Assembly: GCF_027988105.1 (NCBI RefSeq)
Contig: NZ_JAQJZJ010000003.1
Coordinates: 124,001-188,000 of the forward strand
DNA length: 64,000 nucleotides
Direction of reading: 5' to 3'
From: Pseudomonas aestuarii
GTDB taxonomy: Bacteria > Pseudomonadota > Gammaproteobacteria > Pseudomonadales > Pseudomonadaceae
In this document: positions 25,918-34,607 of the stretch, one piece after another
Layout: each line of letters opens with the position of its first letter
Position numbering within the stretch: the stretch's first letter is position 1
Program-made: the position numbers and the translations under genes
Notes under the pieces: model-generated
What the model saw: only the letters and a program-made list of their open reading frames with translations
What the model was told of the DNA's origin: nothing
Database searches by the model: none

Positions 25918-26389
25918 GACTAACCTCCAATCTTGTTCTTATCGATACGGCCGCCTCATGCAGAAAGGGACCGCCAAGAAATATGAACAGATTGTCTGTT
26001 AGTGTTTAGTTTACTGAAAGACATAAAAATAACTTTCAGGTATTAGATAAACAAATACCTGGCGATCGCTCCAGCCGCAATCACCGCCGATGCCGTGATG
26101 AGGACGCAATGTCCTTGAATTCAGCTGTGCGCTGAGCAATGCGGTCATGCCGATAGCGCAGATTCGGTGGCGCGAACGTTCTGCGGGCCTGTTATCAATC
26201 TGCACCACGCAGCCCTGGTAAGGCGCGCAGTAAGAGCCTGTGTATTTCAGCAATAGTCCTTTGTATTTCAGCAATAGCCCAAATCGTTGTGTCTGCGTAC
26301 GTCCTCTCGTCTACTCAGTCGGCGGCCCTCCTAGCGGGGATCGCTGCAGCCAACTGCGAATAACAATAACAAGCGAGACGGAGATTTTG
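25918..26389. promoter_or_regulatory. Divergent control region, IorAB-type gene versus first DUF1302 gene
   Basis: About 470 bases with no gene, serving two diverging transcripts. It contains a perfect palindrome AACAGA-TTG-TCTGTT (25986-26000), a spaced inverted repeat CTGAAAG/CTTTCAG (26014-26020, 26033-26039), and two direct repeats further right (listed separately). The region near the palindromes is AT-rich, as expected for a promoter. No clear -35/-10 pair could be assigned. Confidence 0.6.
26241..26277 (+). repeat. Two perfect direct repeats, period 21, upstream of DUF1302 gene
   Basis: TGTATTTCAGCAATAG occurs at 26241-26256 and again at 26262-26277, identical over 16 bases and 21 bases apart, i.e. 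two helical turns. This is the layout of an activator binding tandem sites upstream of a promoter. The first DUF1302 start codon is 112 bases downstream. Confidence 0.75.
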
Positions 26390-28054
26390 ATGTCTATTGG
26401 CAACCTGAAGCTGACCCGCCTGGCTATTGGCGTAGCCGTCGCCATGGTCTGTAGTGGCCTGACCCAGGCAAGAGAGTTCGCTACCGCAAACCCTGACCTG
26501 ACCCTGCGCTGGGACAATACGCTGCGCTACAACCTGGGGGTTCGGGCCGAAGAGCGTGAACAAGCGCTGGCAAACAATGCGACCTATGACGAGTCCGACT
26601 CCAAGTTCGACCGTGGCGACGTGGTAACCAACCGCATCGATGTGATGAGCGAGTTCGAGTTGGCTTACCAGCAGTACCATGGGATTCGCGTCAGCGGCGC
26701 CGGCTGGTACGACCAGGCCTATGCCGATACGGATGTCGAGACGTCTGACGGCAATGTCTATTACCCAGGTGCCTTTCCCGGCACCAGCACCCCGAGCTAT
26801 CGGAGCGGCGAATACTCGGGATTCACCAAGCGCTACCACCGTGGTTTGAGTGGCGAGCTGCTGGATGCTTTCGCCTTTACCCGCTTTAACCTCGGCGATG
26901 TGCCAGTCAGTCTGCGTGCTGGTCGACATACCGTGTACTGGGGTAACGGCCTGCTGATTCCCGGTCATGCGGTGTCCTATTCCCAAGCCCCGCTCGACGG
27001 CCGCAAGGCGGTGAGTAACCCTGGAACCGAAACCCGCGAGATCTTCCTGCCGCTGACCCAAGTGTCGGCCCAGGCTCAGATCAACGACCGGCTGTCGCTG
27101 GCTGCTCAGTATTTCCTCGAATGGGACACCACCCGTGCGCCAGAAGGCGGTACCTATCTGGCGTCCGCCGACGTGGCGCTTGAGGGACCCGATCAATTGC
27201 CACTTTTCCAGGGGTTTGCCCGCCCGCTGGTCGACCCGCTGACGCCGGGGAACCGGGGTAACTGGGGCGTGATGGGCACTTACAGCCTGGACTTCCTGCA
27301 CTCGGATATCGGCCTGTACTACCGCGAATATGATGACTACACCCCCTGGGGCCTGCAGGTCGGGGCCAATTTCGCGCGCTACGTGTATGCCGAAAACGTC
27401 AAGCTTTATGGCTTGAGTTGGGCCGCCGGTCCGGTGCTCGGGGGCGCGTCGCTGGGCGTCGATTTGTCCTATCGCAAGAATGCCTCGTTGATATCGAAAA
27501 ACTTTAGCGCCGTGGATAACCAGGGTGCGCGCGGCGACACCGTGCACATGGTGGTCAACACACTGTGGCTGCTCCCGCGCACCGATTACTTCGATACCGG
27601 CAGCTTTATCGCCGAACTGGCCTACAGCCATGTGCAGAAAGTCACCGAGCATAAGGAGTTGTTCAAGGGCGAGGGCTATGGCGGTTGCCCCGCCGGTCAG
27701 GACAAGGAGTGGGGCTGTGCGACTCGCAACTATGTCGGCGTGGCGTTCAACGTAGCGCCGCAATGGCTGGGCGTGTTCCCGGGGTGGAACATTTCCGCAC
27801 CGATGAGCTTCGACTATGGCTTGTCTGGTAACGCGGCCAATGGTGGCGGCAGCGAGGGCAAGTACAGTTACAAGGTGGGCATCAAGGGCACTTTTGACGA
27901 GCGCTATGACGTCACCCTGGCCTATATCGGTTACGGCAGCCAGCGCAAGTACGACGACATCGCTGGCGTTGGCAAGACGGTGGTAGGCGGCACCGGAGAC
28001 ATTGGCCTGTCCGACCGCAACTGGCTTTCGCTGACCTTCGGTACGGCGTTCTGA
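26390..28054 (+). CDS. DUF1302-family outer-membrane barrel protein, copy 1
   Basis: Predicted outer-membrane beta-barrel of 554 residues with a signal peptide (about residues 1-27, ending TQA) and the family signature LTLRWDNTLRYNLGVRAEE after the cleavage site. It ends in phenylalanine (TFGTAF), the usual BamA-recognised barrel terminus. The start at 26390 gives the signal peptide directly; longer frames do not. DUF1302 proteins are nearly always encoded beside DUF1329 proteins in clusters for hydrophobic compounds, and are presumed to pass substrates across the outer membrane; no biochemical role is firmly known to me. Copy 1 is the most divergent of the three here. Confidence 0.85.
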   Translation: MSIGNLKLTRLAIGVAVAMVCSGLTQAREFATANPDLTLRWDNTLRYNLGVRAEEREQALANNATYDESDSKFDRGDVVTNRIDVMSEFELAYQQYHGIRVSGAGWYDQAYADTDVETSDGNVYYPGAFPGTSTPSYRSGEYSGFTKRYHRGLSGELLDAFAFTRFNLGDVPVSLRAGRHTVYWGNGLLIPGHAVSYSQAPLDGRKAVSNPGTETREIFLPLTQVSAQAQINDRLSLAAQYFLEWDTTRAPEGGTYLASADVALEGPDQLPLFQGFARPLVDPLTPGNRGNWGVMGTYSLDFLHSDIGLYYREYDDYTPWGLQVGANFARYVYAENVKLYGLSWAAGPVLGGASLGVDLSYRKNASLISKNFSAVDNQGARGDTVHMVVNTLWLLPRTDYFDTGSFIAELAYSHVQKVTEHKELFKGEGYGGCPAGQDKEWGCATRNYVGVAFNVAPQWLGVFPGWNISAPMSFDYGLSGNAANGGGSEGKYSYKVGIKGTFDERYDVTLAYIGYGSQRKYDDIAGVGKTVVGGTGDIGLSDRNWLSLTFGTAF

Positions 28055-28061
28055 TTCTAGC

Positions 28062-28087
28062 GCGCAGGTTCGCTGGCGAACCTGCGC
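28062..28087 (+). terminator. Perfect hairpin after DUF1302 copy 1
   Basis: GCGCAGGTTCGC (28062-28073) and its exact complement (28076-28087) with a 2-base loop, 7 bases after the stop. No T run follows, so it probably stabilises the upstream message or attenuates transcription into the DUF1329 gene rather than ending it. Confidence 0.6.
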
Positions 28088-28200
28088 CTGACGACATCCT
28101 TCTTCGTCCTGCGACTGCTTGGTAGCACTACGCGTGCCTGCCTGCTCTTGCGTGCTGCGCTTGTTTCCAGCGACTACAAAAACAATGACTGGAGGTTCTC

Positions 28201-29553
28201 ATGACTTTAAATACCTATGTGACGGGGCTAGTAGCCGTGCTGTTGGTCGGTTCGGCCGCGGCCGACGACGGTGCCAAGCCCAGTGATCTCGGCGGCAAGC
28301 TGACCCGCTTCGGGGCGATTGTTGCTGGCAACGCCGATGGCAACATTCCCGCCTACGATGGCGGCCTCAAGGTGGCGGCAGGACTGCAACCCGGTGACGG
28401 CTTCTGGCCCAACCCCTTTGCCGATGAAAAGCCGCGTCTGCGCATCGATGCCAATAATGCCGAGCAGTATGCCAAGCAGCTATCCGCCGGGCAGCTGAAG
28501 CTGCTCAAGGACAACCCGCAAAGTTACTTCATGGAGGTCTATCCAACTCACCGCACTGCCGCGTTCCCCGAAGCATTTCTCGCCGCCACTGAACGCAACG
28601 CCAGCAACCCGGAATGCAAGTCGTTTAACCAAGGGTTGTCGCTCGCCGAGGCCTGCCGCGGTGGCCTGCCGTTCCCTCTGCCCAAGGATGGTCAGCAGGT
28701 GATGTGGAATTACATCCTCAACTACCAGGGGGTCAATGGCTGGGACTGGAATCACAGTGCCTATGTGGTCAACCAGGGTCACGTAACGCTGACCAACACC
28801 AACCGCGCCACCGGTGAGAAACCCTACTACCAGGTTGACGTGGCGGACCGCGACCCGAGCATCGCCCAGCGTATCTGGTCGCGCATTATTGCCCCGGCAC
28901 GGACTGCGGGGCAGGCGTCGGGTTACTGGGACTACCTCGATCCTGTGGCAAACGCCCGTTCAGCCTGGAGCTATTCGACCGGCCAACGTCGCGTGCGCAA
29001 GGCCCCGGAGTTTGCCTACGACACGCCTAACTCGGCATTCGGCGGGGTGTCGTTCTATGACGAGATTTTCCTGTTCTCCGGGAAGATGGACCGCTTCGAC
29101 TGGAAGCTGCTGGGCAAGCAGGAAATGCTCATTCCCTACAGCAACTATGACCTGAAGTGGAAGTGCGACATGGACAGCAAATTGATGGAAAAACACATCA
29201 ATCCGGCCTGTGAACGTTGGGAGTTGCATCGCGTCTGGGTGGTCGAGGCCACACGCAAGGAAGGCGTGCGTCACGCGCAGAAGACCCGCCGTTACTACAT
29301 CGATGAGGACACCTACGGCGCGGCGCTGTATGACGCCTGGGACGACAGCGGCGAGATGTTCCGCGCAGGAGCGCAGTACAACATCCAGGCGTATGGCATT
29401 CCCAATAACCCACAAAACGACGCCTATTCGCTGTACGACTTCACGCGTCATCAGTACGGCATGTTCGGCAACGGCCCGACCCGCTATCGCCAGGCGCCGG
29501 TGGCCGAGCGCGAAGCCAACCCGCAAACCATCGCCAGTGGTCAGACCCGCTGA
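28201..29553 (+). CDS. DUF1329-family periplasmic protein, copy 1
   Basis: Protein of 450 residues with a signal peptide (about 1-22, cleaved after SAAA) and a LolA/LolB-like incomplete-barrel architecture typical of DUF1329. Family landmarks include LTRFGAIVAGNADGNIPAYD near the mature N-terminus, a conserved central WSYSTGQRRVRKAPEFAYDT, and CERWELHRVWVVEAT near the C-terminus. It is preceded by TGGAGG, a strong ribosome site. It pairs with the DUF1302 barrel 146 bases upstream. A lipid- or hydrophobe-carrier role in the periplasm is inferred from fold and neighbourhood. Confidence 0.85.
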   Translation: MTLNTYVTGLVAVLLVGSAAADDGAKPSDLGGKLTRFGAIVAGNADGNIPAYDGGLKVAAGLQPGDGFWPNPFADEKPRLRIDANNAEQYAKQLSAGQLKLLKDNPQSYFMEVYPTHRTAAFPEAFLAATERNASNPECKSFNQGLSLAEACRGGLPFPLPKDGQQVMWNYILNYQGVNGWDWNHSAYVVNQGHVTLTNTNRATGEKPYYQVDVADRDPSIAQRIWSRIIAPARTAGQASGYWDYLDPVANARSAWSYSTGQRRVRKAPEFAYDTPNSAFGGVSFYDEIFLFSGKMDRFDWKLLGKQEMLIPYSNYDLKWKCDMDSKLMEKHINPACERWELHRVWVVEATRKEGVRHAQKTRRYYIDEDTYGAALYDAWDDSGEMFRAGAQYNIQAYGIPNNPQNDAYSLYDFTRHQYGMFGNGPTRYRQAPVAEREANPQTIASGQTR

Positions 29554-29613
29554 TGCCAGTCACGAGGTCGGGCGCAGTCGCTGCGCCCAAGTCATACCGC
29601 AAGGAGAGAACCC

Positions 29614-30411
29614 ATGCATCGTGTTGAAGGAAAGGTTGCGCTGATCACCGGTGCGGCCAGCGGCATTGGCCGTGCCGCCGCGCAAATGTTCGCCGTCCAG
29701 GGCGCGCATGTCGTGGTCACCGATCTCTATGGTGACGCCGCGCAGCGGGTGGCTCAGGGCATTGTCGAGAGCGGTGGCAGCGCCATCGGCTTGAAAGTCG
29801 ATGTCGGCGTCGAGGCCGATCTGCAGCAGATGGTCGATACGGCAGTAGAGACCTTCGGTCGTTTGGATGTGCTGTTTAACAATGCGGTCAACAAGAACCC
29901 GGACACCGCGCGCGACGTGGATTTCCTTAACTTCAATCAGGACCTGTTCCACGCCAACATGCGGGTCAACGTGCTCGGCGGCGTGCTGGCATGCAAGTAT
30001 GCATTGCCGCATATGCTGGGGCAGGGCGAAGGTTCGATCATCTTCACCTCCTCGACCAGCTCGATTGCCGGTGAAGTCGCGCAGTTTAGCTACGGCGCGT
30101 CGAAGGCAGCTCTGAACTGGTATGTGCAGAGCATCGCCGCGACCTTCGGCAAGCGCGGTGTGCGTTGCAACGCCATCCTGCCCGGGGTGATTCGCACGGC
30201 TGCGCTGGAGGGCTGGGCCAACGAGCAAATGACCCAGGCCTTTCTCGATATCCAAAACGTGCCACGTCTCGGCGAGCCGGAAGATATCGCCAGCATGGCG
30301 CTGTTCCTCGCGTCCGACGAATCACGCTATGTCAACGGCGCGTTGCTGCGCGTGGATGGCGGCATGAGTTGCGGCACGCCGATGGTGCCAGTAGTACGCG
30401 CCTATCTATAA
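29614..30411 (+). CDS. Short-chain dehydrogenase/reductase
   Basis: Classical SDR of 265 residues. It has the Rossmann glycine motif TGAASGIG (residues 11-18), NNAVN in place of NNAG, catalytic Ser in FTSSTSS and the catalytic YGASK. An aspartate after the second strand (VVTDLYGD) favours NAD(H). An AAGGAGAG ribosome site precedes the ATG. It follows the DUF1302/DUF1329 pair and leads a series of catabolic genes on the plus strand, so it probably oxidises an alcohol or hydroxyacyl intermediate; the substrate is unknown. Confidence 0.88.
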   Translation: MHRVEGKVALITGAASGIGRAAAQMFAVQGAHVVVTDLYGDAAQRVAQGIVESGGSAIGLKVDVGVEADLQQMVDTAVETFGRLDVLFNNAVNKNPDTARDVDFLNFNQDLFHANMRVNVLGGVLACKYALPHMLGQGEGSIIFTSSTSSIAGEVAQFSYGASKAALNWYVQSIAATFGKRGVRCNAILPGVIRTAALEGWANEQMTQAFLDIQNVPRLGEPEDIASMALFLASDESRYVNGALLRVDGGMSCGTPMVPVVRAYL

Positions 30412-30459
30412 ACCATGGCGCGTGCCTGGTGGCCGCGCCGAAAGCCGCTGGAGCTTGCC

Positions 30460-30906
30460 ATGGGCATGCAACAAGAAAACTTTATTCGCGAATTTTGCGC
30501 CGCCTGGGGCGATGGCAGTGCCTCGACCCGGCCGCAGATCGACAAGATACTCGCCATGATGAGCGAAGACGCCGTATGGCAACTGTGGGTGCCGGGCGGT
30601 CCGGTAATTCGCGGTCAGGCCGCGCTGCGCCAGGAGATCGAACGGCAGATGAGCTACGTAACCCACAACAAATGCAAGATCCGCAACATCGTTTCCAGCG
30701 ACACCCTGGTGATGACCGAGCGGGACGACTACGCGGTAACCCGAGGCCTGCCGATGCCACATTCGATGGTGGCGGTCTACGAACTGGATGAGCTGGGGCT
30801 GATCAAGGCCTGGCGCGAGTACCTGGACACCGCCGACCTGGCTAAGAAGAAGGGCGTGCCGATCGAGCAGGTTGGTGGGCCGAGTCGGAGCACGGCCGTC
30901 GGCTGA
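30460..30906 (+). CDS. NTF2-fold protein, limonene-epoxide-hydrolase-like, copy 1
   Basis: Small alpha+beta (SnoaL/NTF2-fold) protein of 148 residues. It retains the three charged residues that form the limonene-1,2-epoxide hydrolase triad as I recall it: Arg88 and Asp90 in TERDDY and Asp123 in AWREYLD. The tyrosine/asparagine that position water in that enzyme are not obvious (WQLW here). The start at 30460 is chosen for the GGAG seven bases upstream; an ATG at 30415 has none. A paralogue lies at 35785-36147 and shares the MVAV-EL and AWREYLD blocks. It could be an epoxide hydrolase, isomerase or a non-catalytic lipid binder. Confidence 0.75.
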   Translation: MGMQQENFIREFCAAWGDGSASTRPQIDKILAMMSEDAVWQLWVPGGPVIRGQAALRQEIERQMSYVTHNKCKIRNIVSSDTLVMTERDDYAVTRGLPMPHSMVAVYELDELGLIKAWREYLDTADLAKKKGVPIEQVGGPSRSTAVG

Positions 30907-30952
30907 AGGCGTACCCGTTTGCGGTGCGGTAGATTTTTTGGGGGAGATGTCC

Positions 30953-32329
30953 ATGCAAACGCAACAAGATCAAGGCAGTGCAGATGCGCTGAATGAGCAG
31001 AAACTACGCAACTTCGTCGAGCAGTTGCTGGGTGGCGAAATTATCAGTATGGAGCGCCTGCTGCGCTGGCGGCCGGCGTGGAACCTTGAACTGCGGCGTG
31101 ACGGCGAAGTACTGGCGTTGCATATCCGCGGCGACCGCGGCGGCGATGTCAGTCCCTTCCCGGAGCTGCGCCGCGAGGCCGACATCCTTACCCTGCTGGC
31201 TGAGCAGGGTATTCCGGTGCCGCATATCTACGGTTTTTGTGAGGAGCCACAAGCGATCATCATGCAGCAGGTGCGCGGTACCCGTGATCTCGCCACGGCG
31301 TCCAGCGACGCCCAGCGCAGTGATCTGGCGCGGCAGTATGTGCAGGCCATGGCGGCGATGCACCAACTGCCCCTGGAACCGTTCACCGCCCAGGGCATCG
31401 GCATGCCGCTGGGGGCCGAGCAGATCAGCCTGGCTGGACTCGAGGCCTATTACCCGCTATACGCCCGCAACAAGACCAAGCCGCAGCCGCTGGCCGAGTT
31501 CGCCCTCGGTTGGTTGCGCCGCAACGTACCGCAGCACCGTACCAAACCGGCGTTCGTGCAGTACGACTCCGGCCAGTACCTGTTCGCCGATGGCAAAGTC
31601 AATGCGCTCTACGATTTCGAGTTCGCCATGATCGGCGACCCTCTGGCAGATCTGGCTTCGGCGCGCATGCGCGACAATTACGAGCCGCTGGGCGCGCGTT
31701 TCAGCGACCTCTATCGCTATTACCAGGAAGTTACTGGCGAAGCCGCTGATCCGGACGTGGTGCGCTTCCACACGGTGCTGTTCTCCACCGTCAGCACCAT
31801 GCAGTTCTCTGCCACGATAGCCACCCCGCAGCCGGGCGATCCGCACGACACCTACATCGAATTCGACATTGCCTTGCGCCGCGTAGTGGTACATGCGCTC
31901 GCCGAGGCGATGGGCATTGCCATCGAGACTCCGGACCTGGATATCAAAACCGACGGCCCTAACGCGCAACTGCTGCTGATGCTCAAGGATGCGCTCGAGC
32001 AACTGGAGGTGAGCAGCGAGTTCCAGAAAAGCAAACGTCAGTCGGTGGCCAAGTTAGTCGAGTACCTGACCTGTGCCGACGCCATGGCCCTGCAATTGCT
32101 GGAGATCGATCAGGCCGAAGTGGAAGCCTTGCTGGATCGCCGCTTCGACGACTACAGCCAGCTGGACGCGGCCCTGGAAGCGTTCGTTAAAAACGCCGGA
32201 CCAGAATACGACGAACGCCTGCTACGCCTGTTCATGGCGCAGATCGAGCGCCGCGTACAGGTCTACGGCGCTACGGCGATCGGCGCTTCGGCCAGCCATA
32301 TCGATCTGCCACCCATCGAGTCGCATTGA
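30953..32329 (+). CDS. Aminoglycoside-phosphotransferase-fold protein (acyl-CoA-associated type)
   Basis: Protein of 458 residues with the kinase-like APH fold: a nucleotide-binding N-lobe (about 30-130), a catalytic loop region FVQYDSGQYLF and the metal-binding YDFEFAMIGDPLADLA. It resembles the phosphotransferase-family proteins that accompany acyl-CoA dehydrogenases in lipid and steroid gene sets, not drug-resistance enzymes. The Brenner motif HxDxxxxN is degenerate (Gln for His, no Asn), so kinase activity is doubtful. The start at 30953 follows GGGGGAG. The C-terminal 130 residues are helical and specific to this subgroup. Confidence 0.75.
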   Translation: MQTQQDQGSADALNEQKLRNFVEQLLGGEIISMERLLRWRPAWNLELRRDGEVLALHIRGDRGGDVSPFPELRREADILTLLAEQGIPVPHIYGFCEEPQAIIMQQVRGTRDLATASSDAQRSDLARQYVQAMAAMHQLPLEPFTAQGIGMPLGAEQISLAGLEAYYPLYARNKTKPQPLAEFALGWLRRNVPQHRTKPAFVQYDSGQYLFADGKVNALYDFEFAMIGDPLADLASARMRDNYEPLGARFSDLYRYYQEVTGEAADPDVVRFHTVLFSTVSTMQFSATIATPQPGDPHDTYIEFDIALRRVVVHALAEAMGIAIETPDLDIKTDGPNAQLLLMLKDALEQLEVSSEFQKSKRQSVAKLVEYLTCADAMALQLLEIDQAEVEALLDRRFDDYSQLDAALEAFVKNAGPEYDERLLRLFMAQIERRVQVYGATAIGASASHIDLPPIESH

Positions 32330-32359
32330 CCCTGGCTTTCAGTCATTCGAGGAATTCAG

Positions 32360-33202
32360 ATGTCGTCACCTACCGAGCAGGCCAGCATCGTGCTGGCGTT
32401 CAAACAGAAGTATGGGCCCTGGGCGCTGATCGCTGGGGCTTCTCATGGCGTCGGCGCGGCCTTCGCCCAGCAACTGGCGGCACGCGGCTTGAACTGCGTA
32501 CTGGTGGCGCGCCGCGAAGAAGCGCTGCGCGACCTGCAGGCGCAACTGATCGAAGAGTATGGCGTCGAGGTGCTGCTGATCACCCAGGACCTTGCGCATG
32601 CCGACGCGACAAGCAAGCTGCTCGCCGCCGTGGCCGACCGGGAAATCGGCCTGTTCGTCTACAACGCCGGCGGCGACCCCTATATCACCAAATTTCTCGA
32701 CACCTCAGCCGACGACTGGAGCGCCTTGCTGCGGCTCAATGTATTGACGGTGATGGAATGCAGCCACGCATTCGGCGGGCGCATGCTCGCGCGCGGGCAG
32801 GGGGGGTTGCTTCTGGTCGGTTCGCAGGCGGCACTGGGGGGGATTCGCAAGCTGGCCATGTATAGCGCGACCAAGGGTTTTGCGCTGAACCTCGGCGAGT
32901 CGTTGTGGGCCGAGTGGAAAGACCGTGGTGTCGATGTGTTGAATCTGCTGATAGGCACTGTGGACACGCCGACCATGCGCGCGGCCATGGTCAAGCTGAA
33001 GATTGCCGATGCCCTGACCATGGTCTTGCCCAAGGCCGGGGAGATCGTTGAGGCCGCTCTGCGCGAGCTGGCCAATGGCCCGACCCTGATCCATCCGGAA
33101 GACCTCACCTGTAGCGATCTGGCGCTGAAACCGGGCAACGCCCGCCATCAGCATGTGCTGAACAAAAGTGCCGAGGCGGCCATGTTTATCGGCACCGATT
33201 GA
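32360..33202 (+). CDS. Short-chain dehydrogenase/reductase
   Basis: SDR of 280 residues with an N-terminal extension of about 20 residues, then GASHGVG (cofactor loop), VYNAGGD in place of NNAG, catalytic Ser in LVGSQAA and YSATK. An arginine pair after the second strand (VARREEAL) suggests NADP(H) preference. The family includes 3-ketoacyl and steroid/terpenoid ketone reductases. It is preceded by a GAGG-type ribosome site and lies 30 bases after the phosphotransferase-fold gene, in the same likely operon. Confidence 0.87.
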   Translation: MSSPTEQASIVLAFKQKYGPWALIAGASHGVGAAFAQQLAARGLNCVLVARREEALRDLQAQLIEEYGVEVLLITQDLAHADATSKLLAAVADREIGLFVYNAGGDPYITKFLDTSADDWSALLRLNVLTVMECSHAFGGRMLARGQGGLLLVGSQAALGGIRKLAMYSATKGFALNLGESLWAEWKDRGVDVLNLLIGTVDTPTMRAAMVKLKIADALTMVLPKAGEIVEAALRELANGPTLIHPEDLTCSDLALKPGNARHQHVLNKSAEAAMFIGTD

Positions 33203-33270
33203 GCAAGGTTGCCGGCCGCCTCGGTGGCCGGTAACGGCAGTTGACCCCGTCCATCCGGCGAGTAGTGTTT

Positions 33271-34524
33271 ATGAAAAATTTCAACAACCTAGAATTCAAA
33301 CGCGGCTGGCATGTGCTGATCCTGGCGATTGTCGGCGTGGCCACCAGTTCCAGCTCGTTGCTGCTGTATAGCTTCAGCTCTATGGTGATTCCCCTGGAAC
33401 AGGCCATGGGCTGGGCGCGCAGTGATTTGCAGGCGGCGATTACGGCGTTGTCTCTGGGTACCATTGTCGCGGCGCAACTGGCCGGTTGGCTCAACCTGCG
33501 GTATGGCTTGCGCGCCGTGACTCTGGTGTCGCTGGTGACCCTGTCGCTCAGTGTGCTGATGCTGAGCCAGATCAGTGGCTCGATCTGGATGCTCTACCTG
33601 GGTTTCTTCCTGGTGCCGCTTGCCGGGTTGGGCACCTTGCAGATCACGTGGTCGCACCTGATCAACCTGTGGTTCGAGGAGAACCGTGGTTTTGCCTTGG
33701 CGATCATTCTCAGTGGTTCAGGGTTGGCGGCGATCATGCTGCCGCTAATCACCACTTGGGCGATCAGCCGCTGGAACTGGCAGGCCGGTTTTATCGCACT
33801 TGCGTTGCTGCCGGTGTTGTTGGCGCTGCCACTGGCGCTGCGCTGGCTGATCCCGGAGATCCGCAGCACTCGCACGCATACTCAGCCTGCTAGTGAGCAA
33901 GATCGCGAGCGTCCTGGCCTGCTATTCAAGGATGCCCTGTGCTCCTGGCGCTTCTGGGTATGTAACCTGTCGATGACCCTGGTGGTGTCCTGCGTGGTCG
34001 GCATGGTTACCAATATCGTGCCAATGCTGCAGGATCGCGGGCTGACGGCGCTACAGGCCGGTCAGGTATTCAGCAGCTTCGGTATTTCGCTGATTCTCGG
34101 GCGTTTGCTGGTGGGGTATTTGATCGACCGGTTGTGGGCGCCGGGCGTCGCCGCGCTGGCCCTGCTGATGCCGGCCTTTGCCTGCCTGATCTTCATTTAT
34201 GACGAGTCCAGTCTGTTGTCCTTCACCATCGCCACCTTGCTGGTGGGCATCGGGGCGGGGGCCGAGTTCGATATCGCTGCCTTCCTGATCGCACGCTATT
34301 TCGGCATGCGCGACTATGGCCGTTTGTTCGGTGCGCACCTGGGGCTGATCACTGCCGGTGCCGCCACCGCACCACTGTTGTTCGGCGCCTTGCTGAGCAT
34401 GACCGGCAGCTACAGCGCGATGCTCAGCTTCTGCTTCGCGTGCTTTGTGGTCGGGCCACTGCTGTTGTTGGGGTTGGGCGGCTACCCGGTATTCCAGCCA
34501 GTGCGGGTTACGGCCAATGCATAA
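33271..34524 (+). CDS. MFS transporter
   Basis: Major facilitator superfamily permease of 417 residues with about 12 hydrophobic segments (first at residues 11-35). It shows the loop 2-3 region AGWLNLRYGLRAV and the equivalent region LLVGYLIDRLWAPG in the second half. The family (oxalate/formate antiporter and monocarboxylate-like) moves organic acids across the inner membrane. The start at 33271 places the first helix right after a short basic N-terminus. Likely role: uptake of a carboxylated intermediate or export of an acidic product of this island. Confidence 0.85.
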   Translation: MKNFNNLEFKRGWHVLILAIVGVATSSSSLLLYSFSSMVIPLEQAMGWARSDLQAAITALSLGTIVAAQLAGWLNLRYGLRAVTLVSLVTLSLSVLMLSQISGSIWMLYLGFFLVPLAGLGTLQITWSHLINLWFEENRGFALAIILSGSGLAAIMLPLITTWAISRWNWQAGFIALALLPVLLALPLALRWLIPEIRSTRTHTQPASEQDRERPGLLFKDALCSWRFWVCNLSMTLVVSCVVGMVTNIVPMLQDRGLTALQAGQVFSSFGISLILGRLLVGYLIDRLWAPGVAALALLMPAFACLIFIYDESSLLSFTIATLLVGIGAGAEFDIAAFLIARYFGMRDYGRLFGAHLGLITAGAATAPLLFGALLSMTGSYSAMLSFCFACFVVGPLLLLGLGGYPVFQPVRVTANA

Positions 34525-34607
34525 ATAGATATGGACAAATTATGTAAAAGTGTTCAAGTTAATCGGGTCAATGAGTGCCAACAACAAGAATCTGTGATGG
34601 AGGCAAT

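Noticed and set aside
30953..32329. Aminoglycoside resistance gene
   Set aside because: Only the fold is shared; the catalytic loop is degenerate and the neighbours are CoA-ester catabolic genes.
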